From an uncultured Chlorobiaceae bacterium (GTDB taxonomy: Bacteria; Bacteroidota; Chlorobiia; Chlorobiales; Chlorobiaceae), in assembly GCA_903840935.1 (NCBI GenBank), contig CAIMHT010000067.1:1-32823 (forward strand): a stretch of 32,823 nucleotides of DNA, given 5' to 3'. Each line of letters begins with the position of its first letter. Positions within the stretch are counted from its first letter, which is position 1. The notes beneath the pieces are model-generated. The model had not been told where the DNA came from. It ran no database searches and worked only from the letters and a program-made list of their open reading frames with translations. Position numbers and translations under genes: made by a program. Below are positions 1-6,714 of the stretch, in pieces.

Positions 1-65
1 CAGAGGGAACTGCTTCGTCTTCAGGGGAACACTTAAGTGTGTAGATGCAGAGCGGGAGCCCTGTT
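1..65 (+). repeat. Dispersed repeat copy R1 (cut by window edge)
   Basis: This is the first of three related copies, all in the same orientation. Bases 1-50 align without gaps to 2509-2558 and 4107-4156, from CAGAGGGA through GTAGATGCAG. The next 15 bases resemble only the third copy. The copy probably extends left of the window. Read on the minus strand, all three keep a similar peptide frame (CIY-TL-K here, CIYALR in the other two, then an FPEDEA-like stretch). In this copy the frame is closed upstream by a stop, so it is not part of a gene here. Confidence 0.75.
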
Positions 66-137
66 TACTTTTTGCCGGGGAACCATAGAGGTTGATGTTT
101 GCGACAAAATACCGTTACCATTAATTTTTAAATGGTT

Positions 138-428
138 CTACGTTCTCTTTTCTTTGCTGTGCCAGACACGAATAAGAACAACCGTGTCATTTTCGTCCCG
201 CATGTAGCGAAGAACATAAGCCCCAGCGCAAAAAGGTACAACCAATTCGCGTCTGCCAGTGTCATCGTCCATTGGTCGTCCAATGTCTGGTATTGATTTC
301 AGAAAACCGGCACCGTCCAGAATGGCACGTGCTGCCCGAGCAGCCGCAACGGGGCTTTTTTCGTGGAGGAAGGCGTGAAGCCGCTCAACATCCGCTAATG
401 CCTCCGGTAGCCACTTTATTTGGGGCAA
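138..428 (-). CDS. RelE/ParE-family toxin
   Basis: A 96-residue protein resembling ParE/RelE-superfamily toxins, whose members inhibit gyrase or cleave mRNA on the ribosome. Family-like features are the N-terminal segment with W-L-P-E-A-L-x-D, the central G-R-P and R-E-L-V-V-P-F motifs, and the C-terminal Y-V-L-R-Y strand followed by V-L-I-R-V-W-H. The start appears to be TTG at 428. No ATG or GTG lies in frame just upstream, and a GGAAGG Shine-Dalgarno sequence sits 7 nt before the TTG. It overlaps the end of the upstream antitoxin gene by 13 bp, which suggests coupled translation. The toxin target cannot be told from sequence. Confidence 0.82.
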   Translation of the reverse strand: MPQIKWLPEALADVERLHAFLHEKSPVAAARAARAILDGAGFLKSIPDIGRPMDDDTGRRELVVPFCAGAYVLRYMRDENDTVVLIRVWHSKEKRT

Positions 429-685
429 GTCATCACCTTCCCTTGCGTCAGATTTTCAAGCCATTCTGCTGCTTTTTCATGGGGTATCGCCACGCCGGTT
501 AATTGATAACGCTCCCAACGTTCCATATCCTCGCGTTTTTCACGCTCGTAATTTTCTTCGCGCTCCAGAAATGTTTCGATTGCCCTGCATATAAGCCAGT
601 GCGACGATCGGTCTCGGATACGAGCCAAATCTGCAAGCCGTTGCAGAGTGTTATCATCCAATTTAACGCCTTTTGTCTGTGCCAT
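416..685 (-). CDS. Ribbon-helix-helix (CopG/RelB-like) antitoxin
   Basis: An antitoxin of about 89 residues that should neutralise the ParE-like toxin encoded immediately downstream and repress the operon. The N-terminal half (KGVKLDD...LQRLADLARIRDRSSHWLICRAIETFLEREE) fits a ribbon-helix-helix DNA-binding fold: one strand, then two helices. The C-terminal half is charged and probably wraps the toxin. I chose the ATG at 685 rather than the TTG two codons upstream because an AAAGGAGA Shine-Dalgarno sequence lies 7 nt before the ATG. The toxin gene overlaps its 3' end. Confidence 0.8.
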   Translation of the reverse strand: MAQTKGVKLDDNTLQRLADLARIRDRSSHWLICRAIETFLEREENYEREKREDMERWERYQLTGVAIPHEKAAEWLENLTQGKVMTCPK

Positions 686-706
686 AGCCAAATCTCCTTT
701 TAGTGT

Positions 707-735
707 AAGGTAGCACTTATCGCAACCTTTAGCAA
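707..735 (-). promoter_or_regulatory. Predicted promoter of the RHH/ParE module
   Basis: On the minus strand a -35-like TTGCTA (730-735) and a -10-like TACCTT (707-712) are separated by exactly 17 bp. They lie just upstream of the Shine-Dalgarno sequence of the antitoxin gene. This is a sequence match only; sigma-70 consensus is assumed to apply in this organism. Confidence 0.45.
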
Positions 736-835
736 CTTTGTTTCATAAGGGTTCTTCATTTTCCAGTAAAGCACAGTTGTGGTCTAAAAAAATTTGATCA
801 TTTGGGGTTCCGCCTTTCGTGTCGTGTTGTGGGGA

Positions 836-1684
836 TTAATCTTCAATAATTTTCATCCTGTCAGCCAACTGCATGAAATATTCTTTTGACCAAATTTGCA
901 ACGGTTTTACATCCTGCACAAATCTCGAAATATCATCCATCGCCAATGCGACATCCAGAGAGCCGATCTTTTGGGTTAAAAGTACCCGAAACTCCTCTTC
1001 AGAAAGCGGCAGAGTTTCGAGGTGGCCGCTCTGCATGGCACGCTGGGCAAAATGTGAAAGGTTGAGCGGCACCCCTTTTTTCACATACCATTCAAAATCA
1101 AACCAATCACGTCCCTTGATACGATGTTTCCAGCGCCTGAAAAGCAAGGCATGCATTTTTCCGGCAAACAAATCCGGTAAAACGAAACACTTTGCGTAAA
1201 AGGAAAATGGCTCCAGTAGCAACTTCTCTTCAGTGCCAAAACCGGGAGGAGGAAGCGTATCAACCTCAAATTTTATTTTGATAGTTTTATTCCACTGTAC
1301 GGCTAAATCAAAAACCTGGGTATTGTTTTTCAGAAAAGCAGACTCTATGCCCCGCTGCACCGTTTTTTCTTTAACTGCGATGGAAACATCCAGACCGAGA
1401 GCGGTAAATTCCTCTTTCACTGCTTTGAAATAGGGCTCCAGCGAAAAGCCAGTTTCTTGCTGCAACAAGGAAAAATCCAAATCCTCTGAAAATCTTGGCA
1501 GCCCGTAAAAGATTCGCAAGCAAGTCCCGCCATAAAAAGCCGCCCGATCAAAAAATCCTCCACGATAAAGCCCGGCCAAAGCAATTTCCTGCATCACCTC
1601 ACGCAATCCATTGCTGGCGCCCTCTGCACTTGTTGCGTCATATTTGGCAAGCATCTGCTCCAAAACACTCATCATAGGCACCAT
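836..1684 (-). CDS. AbiEii/AbiGii-family nucleotidyltransferase toxin
   Basis: About 282 residues matching the AbiEii/AbiGii nucleotidyltransferase family, the toxin half of type IV-like abortive-infection systems. Family members transfer nucleotides to RNA targets such as tRNA. Diagnostic motifs are GGTCLRIFYGL-RFSEDLDFSL (glycine-rich nucleotide-binding motif with paired acidic residues) and, further on, the F-A-G-K-M-H-A-L segment and KGRDWFDFEWYV, the conserved lysine and GRDxxD region. The ATG at 1684 overlaps the stop of the upstream AbiEi-like gene in a TGATG arrangement, a strong reason to choose it over the TTG at 1696. About 100 bp of non-coding DNA follow it before the next module's promoter. 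Confidence 0.85.
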   Translation of the reverse strand: MVPMMSVLEQMLAKYDATSAEGASNGLREVMQEIALAGLYRGGFFDRAAFYGGTCLRIFYGLPRFSEDLDFSLLQQETGFSLEPYFKAVKEEFTALGLDVSIAVKEKTVQRGIESAFLKNNTQVFDLAVQWNKTIKIKFEVDTLPPPGFGTEEKLLLEPFSFYAKCFVLPDLFAGKMHALLFRRWKHRIKGRDWFDFEWYVKKGVPLNLSHFAQRAMQSGHLETLPLSEEEFRVLLTQKIGSLDVALAMDDISRFVQDVKPLQIWSKEYFMQLADRMKIIED

Positions 1685-2349
1685 CACTCTTGACAAGAAC
1701 GCACAATTTGCGCGAACATCTTTAAAATTTTAACTTTACCACCAGCATTCATGCAGGCTTCAATCACCCGGATATCAAAACCTCGCAGGAGTTCTTCATC
1801 AATGCGTAAATCGTCAAACAAACATTCTCGTAACTCATGAACCGAGTTGACCGCTAACTTTTTTGTAAAAGTCAGCGTATCACACAACGCCTTTTCCGGA
1901 GATGCTATTAAAAACCCGGTTTGATCAGAGAGGATAATCCGGGTAATACCGACAGAATAGAGTTTCAGGGGAGAGTGCTTATAAGAAAAGCGGCCAAAAG
2001 GCAAATCATAGCGCTTCGTTTGCCTGGTCGTTACCGATGTCACTTCGACCACCCGTTCAGGAATAAGCCCATAAAAATAAAGCGCATACTCCAGAGAGAC
2101 ATAGGATGGCCCATAGAGATGGTTTGCCACCAACGGCATGGAAACCAGTGAGGAGGTGAGCGCTGGCGCAACAACATAGAGCCCCCTTTTTACAGAGAGG
2201 AGCACGCCATCAGCAATCAATTGAGCTATTTTGTCGTTCGGCGAGCGATACCCTTGAAGAACGGATAAAAGTGTTCCATGCGTCAGAGGAACACTGCCAA
2301 ATCTTATGAGCTGGTTTTCAATTCTCATGGTCGATAGATCATATTTCAT
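1684..2349 (-). CDS. AbiEi-family antitoxin / transcriptional regulator
   Basis: About 222 residues. The N-terminus resembles the winged-helix domain of AbiEi antitoxins (ENQLIRFG..., then IAQLIADGVLLSVKRGLYVV). The middle part matches the family pattern in which a target is recognised (YGPSYVSLEYALYFYGLIPE, ASPEKALCDTL). In AbiE systems this protein represses the operon and counteracts the nucleotidyltransferase encoded next, here with a stop/start overlap. The start is uncertain: ATG at 2349 (used here) and ATG at 2328 are both possible, and neither has a clear Shine-Dalgarno sequence. The longer open frame to 2487 begins inside repeat material and is unlikely to be translated. A hairpin repeat lies 2 nt before the 2349 start codon. 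Confidence 0.78.
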   Translation of the reverse strand: MKYDLSTMRIENQLIRFGSVPLTHGTLLSVLQGYRSPNDKIAQLIADGVLLSVKRGLYVVAPALTSSLVSMPLVANHLYGPSYVSLEYALYFYGLIPERVVEVTSVTTRQTKRYDLPFGRFSYKHSPLKLYSVGITRIILSDQTGFLIASPEKALCDTLTFTKKLAVNSVHELRECLFDDLRIDEELLRGFDIRVIEACMNAGGKVKILKMFAQIVRSCQE

Positions 2350-2351
2350 GC

Positions 2352-2378
2352 AGTTAATCGGGAAAAAGTCGATTAACT
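2352..2378. repeat. 27-nt hairpin repeat, copy A
   Basis: Inverted repeat with arms AGTTAATCG and CGATTAACT around a 9-nt centre. The same 27-nt unit recurs at 3351 with one base changed. That change turns a G/T position at the tip of the stem into a G/C pair, so the stem is kept. In both copies the minus-strand sequence right after the hairpin reads CTG(C/T)ATGA, so an ATG directly follows it. Here that ATG is a candidate start of the AbiEi-like gene. Confidence 0.8.
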
Positions 2379-2488
2379 TTACGAAATATAGTGCCGAAAC
2401 GACAAAAGAACAAAAACTCATCCGATTTTTTAGATTAGACCAGATCGGAGCCTGCTTGGCGTTGGCGAGCTCCGCGTCAGCATCCAAG

Positions 2489-2558
2489 GGCTCCGCTTCG
2501 GCCTTGCGCAGAGGGAGCTGCTTCGTCTTCAGGGAAATGTCTGAGGGCGTAGATGCAG
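2489..2558 (+). repeat. Dispersed repeat copy R2
   Basis: A 70-bp unit that aligns without gaps to 4087-4156 with 8 differences by eye. Its last 50 bp also align to bases 1-50. It lies in the roughly 340-bp gene-free stretch between the AbiE-like pair and the next ParD/ParE pair. Apart from hairpin copy A at its left edge, nothing else recognisable is in that stretch. Read on the minus strand it keeps an open frame similar to the other copies (CIYALR, FPEDEAAPSAQG). Confidence 0.8.
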
Positions 2559-2690
2559 TACGAAAACACGGTTTTCCTTTTGCCCATCCCCCGAAATTGT
2601 AGAATCAGCTCACCGGAGATTCTTGCCTCTCCCGAAGCAAACCCAAATTCTTTTACTCTAAATTATTACAAAAATGAATTTTATGCTTGA

Positions 2691-2969
2691 TCACTCTTGC
2701 GGGCGAAACTGGGGATCAATATCACGGGCCCCGTTCAACACCCTCACAATCTCTATACCGCCAGGAATGATGAGATAGAAAATGATATACCGGCCAAATG
2801 GAAAACTTGATAACCCCGCCAAAAGCTCAGCCCGTGAACGGCCAATATGGGGTGAGTCTGCCAACTCATGGAGTTTCCGGTCGATGGAATCAATAAAAGC
2901 ATCTGCACGGTTTTCACTGTCTTCGACAATATCCTCAAAAACGAGGGGTCGTTTAATGATTATCGGCAT
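2691..2969 (-). CDS. parE: ParE-family toxin
   Basis: A 92-residue ParE toxin of the ParDE family; characterised members poison DNA gyrase. The C-terminal half is very typical: PHIGRSRAELLAGLSSFPFGRY, then IIFYLI, then GIEIVRVLNGARDI. The start is taken as ATG at 2969, 4 nt after the antitoxin stop, preceded by AAAGGCAGG and AAGGAG. The open frame continues 14 codons upstream inside the antitoxin gene, but the added residues are unlike the family N-terminus (IIIKRPLVFEDI). Confidence 0.9.
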   Translation of the reverse strand: MPIIIKRPLVFEDIVEDSENRADAFIDSIDRKLHELADSPHIGRSRAELLAGLSSFPFGRYIIFYLIIPGGIEIVRVLNGARDIDPQFRPQE

Positions 2970-2973
2970 CTCC

Positions 2974-3237
2974 TTAACCTGCCTTTGTGACGGTTCCTCT
3001 TTTTCGAACACTTCTCTTTATCTCTTCAGCATCCCAAGCGCTGGCAGTGCCACTCTCCATACCGTCCTGAATATCCTTCTGCAACTGGTCAAGCTTTGCT
3101 TTGCGAAGAGAGTCCTGCTCCGTCATAAGGCGCAATGCCTCACGGACCACCTCACTTGCCGATGTATAGAGACCGGATTTTACTTTTTGCCGAACCATCT
3201 CTTCAAGGAACGGCGTCAGGTTAACATTAATTGGCAT
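2974..3237 (-). CDS. parD: ParD-family antitoxin
   Basis: An 87-residue ParD antitoxin of the CC2985 type. The N-terminal ribbon-helix-helix domain is recognisable (NVNLTPFLEEMVRQKVKSG, then LYTSASEVVREALRLM). The C-terminal tail (AWDAEEIKRSVRKRG) is the kind that binds ParE. The toxin gene follows 4 nt downstream. It is probably autoregulated through the TTGTCA/TGACAA repeats upstream. Confidence 0.9.
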   Translation of the reverse strand: MPINVNLTPFLEEMVRQKVKSGLYTSASEVVREALRLMTEQDSLRKAKLDQLQKDIQDGMESGTASAWDAEEIKRSVRKRGTVTKAG

Positions 3238-3276
3238 GGCTTCATATTTTATTTCTTGGTCAAGAAAATGATCTCA

Positions 3277-3303
3277 TTGTCAATTTATGACAAATATTGA
3301 CAA
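3277..3303 (-). promoter_or_regulatory. Candidate ParD operator and promoter
   Basis: Three TTGTCA-type half-sites occur in 27 bp: TTGTCA (3277-3282), TGACAA (3288-3293) and TTGACAA (3297-3303). The first two form a perfect inverted repeat with a 5-bp centre. On the minus strand the half-sites read TTGTCA or TTGACA, so they may also serve as -35 elements for parDE. No convincing -10 could be fixed. Ribbon-helix-helix antitoxins usually bind such repeats over their own promoter. Confidence 0.45.
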
Positions 3304-3350
3304 CAATAAAACAGCAACGGTACTCGGAACGGCCGGGTGTTGCGTCATAC

Positions 3351-3377
3351 AGTTAATCGGGAAAAAGCCGATTAACT
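3351..3377. repeat. 27-nt hairpin repeat, copy B
   Basis: Second copy of the hairpin at 2352. The arms AGTTAATCGG and CCGATTAACT form a 10-bp perfect stem around GAAAAAG. It lies in the gene-free stretch between the ParDE and YefM/YoeB modules. The ATG that follows it on the minus strand opens only a 22-codon frame that ends in the parD operator, so it is probably not a gene start here. Confidence 0.8.
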
Positions 3378-3444
3378 ATCTTTAACAAGCTCTAAGCTGA
3401 GCAGCCGCATTACAAGGGAAACTGTGTGGCCTAAGGGGGGGGTG

Positions 3445-3726
3445 TTACTTGTCACCGTAATGACCTTTCATGGAAATGACGTAGACCAGTACTACGGAGT
3501 CGTCGATGCGATATATAATCCGATCTTTTTTGTTCAGCCTTCTGGACCAATACCCTGAATGATCGCCTCTAAATGTTTCTGGTTTACCTGTACCTCTTTT
3601 TGGATGTTCTATAAGCTCAGAAAATATTCTATCAATTTTACGTATTATCGTGTTGTCGCCAACTTTTTTCCAGTGTTCAAGATGAATATCACATTCCTTC
3701 GATAACCTCAGCGTATACCTTCCCAT
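3445..3726 (-). CDS. yoeB: Txe/YoeB-family toxin (mRNA interferase)
   Basis: A 93-residue YoeB homologue, a ribosome-dependent endoribonuclease that cuts mRNA in the A site. Known catalytic positions are present: Glu50 in GTGKPE, Arg69 in KKDRIIY, and His89-Tyr90 in the C-terminal GHY. WSRRL is also conserved. All key residues are intact, so the toxin is probably active. The ATG at 3726 lies inside the 3' end of the antitoxin gene, giving a 19-bp overlap and translational coupling. Confidence 0.92.
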   Translation of the reverse strand: MGRYTLRLSKECDIHLEHWKKVGDNTIIRKIDRIFSELIEHPKRGTGKPETFRGDHSGYWSRRLNKKDRIIYRIDDSVVLVYVISMKGHYGDK

Positions 3727-3998
3727 AGCTCTTTGATCGATGTGACCTCACGATATCTTCCCGCAGCAAAATCCTCTTCCGAACATTTAATGGATTCCCG
3801 AATCTCCGGCTGATCCAGATATGCTTCCAATTCATTCTTCTTTATACCGCGAGCAACGTTCTCGGGTTCAATGGCAGGCGTAATGGTAAATGATCCTTTG
3901 TTCCTGTAGCGCACAAGTACCTGTTCATTTTTCTTCATTGCGATATCAAGGTACTTGCCCATGTTTTTACGCAATTCCGTGCTGGTGATCTCTATCAT
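3708..3998 (-). CDS. yefM: YefM/Phd-family antitoxin
   Basis: A 96-residue partner of the YoeB toxin. The N-terminus ([32 protein letters not shown]) is the Phd/YefM DNA-binding fold, and the acidic C-terminus ([16 protein letters not shown]) is the toxin-binding part. Antitoxin first and toxin overlapping is the standard order for this family. The TA modules before it in transcription order are separated from it by the methyltransferase gene and repeat R3. Confidence 0.85.
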   Translation of the reverse strand: MIEITSTELRKNMGKYLDIAMKKNEQVLVRYRNKGSFTITPAIEPENVARGIKKNELEAYLDQPEIRESIKCSEEDFAAGRYREVTSIKELWEGIR

Positions 3999-4086
3999 GG
4001 TTCAACAGTTCATGGTTGGACTCCAATTTACTGAAACAACGGAGATTTCTTCAAAATAGTTCTTCACCCATGTCAGCATTCAGTGT

Positions 4087-4171
4087 GGCTGCGCTTCAGC
4101 CCTGCACAGAGGGAGCTGCTTCGTCTCCAGGGAAACATCTGAGAGCGTAGATGCAGAGCGGATGGCCTGTT
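4087..4171 (+). repeat. Dispersed repeat copy R3, overlapping a coding end
   Basis: Third copy of the dispersed repeat. 4087-4156 matches R2, and the extension to 4171 matches the right side of R1. It covers roughly the last 25 codons and the stop of the minus-strand methyltransferase gene, so it is translated as PLCIYALRCFPGDEAAPS and a few more residues. Either the repeat invaded the gene end or copies R1 and R2 derive from it. Confidence 0.78.
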
Positions 4172-5337
4172 GATCCTCTGGTAAAAAAGAGAAAGGCCCT
4201 CTCGCTCTCAACAAGCCGGTATTTTTTCCGAAGCTCTTCCGCCGAAAGGGGAAAATCGCGACGCTGGATGCTTGCCCCTGCAATGGCATGACGCTCCAGA
4301 AAAGCCCTGAAGCTTTTCGGTTTGAAAGGAACAGACTCAACCACCCGGAATCTCCTGCCGGGGAAGGCCTCAATTTTGAGGTCAGCAGTAAGATAATCAA
4401 CGCTCTTGTTCACAAACTGGAGGCCAGAATCACGCGCAAGCACCGCCGAAAGCCTCGCCTTGATAATGGCCGGATCAGGCTCGTAGAGACACTTCTTCTC
4501 CGCCGCCGCAACCACCCTCGGCACATCACCATTCCCACCGGCAACCTCAGTTATCTCCTCCGAATCACCGTTCAGGCAAACCGCTTTTACCTGCACGGGC
4601 CCATCCGCAGGGTAACCGCGCTCAAGAAGCAGCAGAATCTCCTTGCATTCACGATCAACCGACACCACAATAATGGTGTGCAAGGCGGGCAACAGCTTTT
4701 TCAGCCCGCTGATTTCGAGTGCCGGAGAGGCTTTGATGCAAACCCGCTGCGCATGACGAAGCAGCAAATCATGAGAAGCCACAACATCCGGACTCGCCGC
4801 CTCCAGCGCTATGGAGCGACGCCCCTCCTCACGGCGGGCAGGATCAACAAAAATCCAGTCAAAAGAGTTGTCCGGATACTCCGCAAGCAGGCTGATGCTT
4901 TCGCCGTTCCTTACCTGAACATTGGCAACTCCGCTCACCTTCAGGTTATGCTCAACCACGGCGCAGAGCAGCGAATCACGCTCGCAGTAAACCACCTCCT
5001 GAAATACCCGCGCAAAAAACATTGTATCAACACCCAGACCGCCGCTCAAATCAATTGCCCTCTTGCCCGACATAAACGAAGCCTTGTATGCCGCCGTGCG
5101 CTCACCGGAGGATTGCTCAAGCGCCAAGGGGGTATAGAGCAGGTTGTGCTTCGAAAGTGTAGGTAGTTTTTTTGCAGCCTTCTGGCGGCAGGCAAGCTGT
5201 TCAGCCATTGCTCGTATCGGCAAATCCCTGCGTCCATGAAACTGCATGGCAAAAGCAGCCGGGTCATCGGAGTGATGGGATGCAAACAGTGCCTGAATAT
5301 CCGGGTTCAGCAAATTTTGGAATTCAGAAGGGGTCAT
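4096..5337 (-). CDS. Class I SAM-dependent methyltransferase with THUMP-like C-terminus
   Basis: A 413-residue predicted nucleic-acid methyltransferase. SAM-binding motif I is AIDLSGGLGVDTMFFA (near residue 95), and a motif IV-like segment is DWIFVDPARR (near residue 160). The DPAR motif is shared with RNA methyltransferases of the RsmD/Trm type. The C-terminal region (FKPKSFRAFLERHAIAGASIQRRDFPLS...LRKKYRL) resembles the THUMP-like domain found in Bacteroidetes/Chlorobi homologues. The substrate is unknown, with rRNA or tRNA most likely. The final residues, from about PLCIYALR onward, come from dispersed repeat R3, so the natural C-terminus may have been altered. It is the only non-TA gene of clear function in the first 7 kb. 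Confidence 0.82.
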   Translation of the reverse strand: MTPSEFQNLLNPDIQALFASHHSDDPAAFAMQFHGRRDLPIRAMAEQLACRQKAAKKLPTLSKHNLLYTPLALEQSSGERTAAYKASFMSGKRAIDLSGGLGVDTMFFARVFQEVVYCERDSLLCAVVEHNLKVSGVANVQVRNGESISLLAEYPDNSFDWIFVDPARREEGRRSIALEAASPDVVASHDLLLRHAQRVCIKASPALEISGLKKLLPALHTIIVVSVDRECKEILLLLERGYPADGPVQVKAVCLNGDSEEITEVAGGNGDVPRVVAAAEKKCLYEPDPAIIKARLSAVLARDSGLQFVNKSVDYLTADLKIEAFPGRRFRVVESVPFKPKSFRAFLERHAIAGASIQRRDFPLSAEELRKKYRLVESERAFLFFTRGSTGHPLCIYALRCFPGDEAAPSVQG

Positions 5338-5464
5338 TCAGCTCTAATTCAATCAAAGTCTTACATTTCTGTTCATATCAGCCTTGCCGATATCGGGGGA
5401 AAACTGTGCAGGATGTTATTATTTTCCAATCCGTTGCAAGATTACTATTACAAACGTTAAATCT

Positions 5465-5867
5465 TCAGGATTTCAGTAATGCCGTAAATCCTGCCTACTC
5501 AAAATGCTCATCCGAAGTCAACGCATGAGTGATTCCATTTTTTTGCATAACAAGAAATGAAATCTACCAACCCCCATTCTTTGTCATGATATTTTCCAAA
5601 CATGCTCAAAGCTGATTCAAACATCTGCTCAGTGACAAAAACAATTTCTGTATTTTTGTCATTTTTCAGCAACTGAATATAACGGAAGACCTTATCACGA
5701 AAATGTACCGAAGAAAACATGTTGCCAAATTCCATAAGAACAGCAGACGTTGTTATAAGTCGAACAGGCTCTTTAAGTGTTTTTCGAACGCTTACGGCAT
5801 CTTCATGGTATTGATCTCTTTTATGAGTAAGGGCGACCAGATAGGATGTATCCAAAAAATAATTCAT
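5465..5867 (-). pseudogene. VapC-type PIN-domain toxin, frameshifted and truncated
   Basis: The N-terminal 100 residues are a good PIN-domain RNase: an FLDTSYLVAL first acidic motif, LMEFGN with the second acidic residue, and KEWGLVDFIS with the third. After FIS the frame shifts and stops at 5508. In the frame one base over, the expected tail continues as VMQKNGITHALTSDEHFE, then a TAG at 5495-5497, then AGFTALLKS and a stop at 5465. Two lesions therefore exist, a frameshift near 5540 and an amber codon, and the conserved TSD end of the active site is lost from the in-frame product. Its ATG overlaps the antitoxin stop by 4 nt. Probably an inactive toxin. Confidence 0.82.
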
Positions 5868-6103
5868 TTCCCCGTCTTTTTGGGATGTCCGTAAAGATAA
5901 TGATCCACATTCAGCGACAAATCTTCCGGCCCCAAATCATCCGCCTGCTCTGCCAAAATATCCAGAACCGATCTTTCCTGGACAGGCTCCACCAAAAAGT
6001 GCGTCTCATCAAACTCCAGACGGATCTCATCGGATTGAAGACGGCTTAAAAAAGCCATCAGAATATCCTGCATCTTATCTTTATGGACTATGAGTTGTGT
6101 CAT
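5864..6103 (-). CDS. VapB-like antitoxin of the broken VapC
   Basis: A 79-residue protein located and overlapped (ATGA) like the antitoxin of a VapBC pair. The start ATG at 6103 has a GGGAG Shine-Dalgarno sequence 5 nt upstream. The sequence has no obvious DNA-binding motif; it is leucine-rich at the N-terminus and acidic in the middle (LAEQADDLGPEDLSL). The assignment as antitoxin rests on position and size. The gene is intact although its toxin partner is damaged. Confidence 0.6.
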   Translation of the reverse strand: MTQLIVHKDKMQDILMAFLSRLQSDEIRLEFDETHFLVEPVQERSVLDILAEQADDLGPEDLSLNVDHYLYGHPKKTGK

Positions 6104-6411
6104 TTTTTCTCCCGAAAAAAAATATGAACAATATACCTGTACCTGTTATCAAGTACTCTAATCAATTTACTCTATCTGCTCGACTTTTTTGAAAAAAGCC
6201 AGTTGGGCATCTTCTAAACCCTCACAGAGGCTATCCGAAAACTTCGCAGAGCCTGGCAGCACCCCCTGGCGCTTAAAACCCCCTCAAAGCTGAAATCAAC
6301 GAGGAGTCTTCCCCCTCAACAGCAACATTTCGCGCCCCTTCGAAAAAAACGAAACCGGCAGAATCGCCATCAAGATCATCCAAGCCTGCCTGAATGCTGG
6401 TAATCTGCCAT
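6104..6411. other. Gene-free stretch
   Basis: About 300 bp with no recognisable gene. Short open stretches exist on both strands. On the plus strand one ends with the codons for GRIAIKIIQACLNAG at about 6351-6395; on the minus strand one begins EWQITSIQAGLDDLD. Neither has a convincing start or a recognised family. It could be remnant DNA of a lost module. Confidence 0.4.
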
Positions 6412-6705
6412 TCAGTCAACAACCTCTCCGCTAATCCCAAAAGGCACTATCCGGTCTACTGGCTCTGAGAGGCTCCTTAGAACAGTTGCTGTTTCTTCTG
6501 AATCAACGTGTTTCGGCCAACCGCATAGGCGTAAACCGAGGCAGGAAAAAAAGGTAAGCTGCACTCCATTCTCCTCCTTTACACCCAGCTTGTCGATGGT
6601 GGTGACGACAGCCTTCTGGAGTTGGAGCTTAAGCTTGCAACCGGTGCATGCAACTTTTTCTTTCAGCTCTTTCTTTATATATTTTTGGTATAAAAACAGC
6701 ATCAA
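6412..6705 (-). CDS. Unrecognised short open frame
   Basis: A 97-codon open frame that I do not recognise. It has a basic N-terminus, a CTGC pair near residue 20 and further cysteines near residues 55-60, but no clear family. An AAAGGAGGAG Shine-Dalgarno-like sequence occurs inside it and would instead start a 30-codon frame in another phase. It may be spurious or a remnant. Confidence 0.2.
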   Translation of the reverse strand: MMLFLYQKYIKKELKEKVACTGCKLKLQLQKAVVTTIDKLGVKEENGVQLTFFSCLGLRLCGWPKHVDSEETATVLRSLSEPVDRIVPFGISGEVVD

Positions 6706-6714
6706 TTAAATACC

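Noticed and set aside
2352..2487. Extended N-terminus of the AbiEi-like protein to 2487
   Set aside because: It would start at TTG next to repeat R2 and read across the hairpin; the added residues do not look like the family N-terminus.
3346..3348. Small gene starting right after hairpin copy B
   Set aside because: The frame is only 22 codons long and runs into the parD operator; no Shine-Dalgarno sequence.
4288..5166. Long plus-strand open frame of 292 codons
   Set aside because: It is antisense to the methyltransferase gene, has a composition typical of a shadow frame and no family resemblance.
6412..6705. Transposase remnant
   Set aside because: I could not recognise a catalytic motif or terminal inverted repeats; left as an unrecognised open frame.
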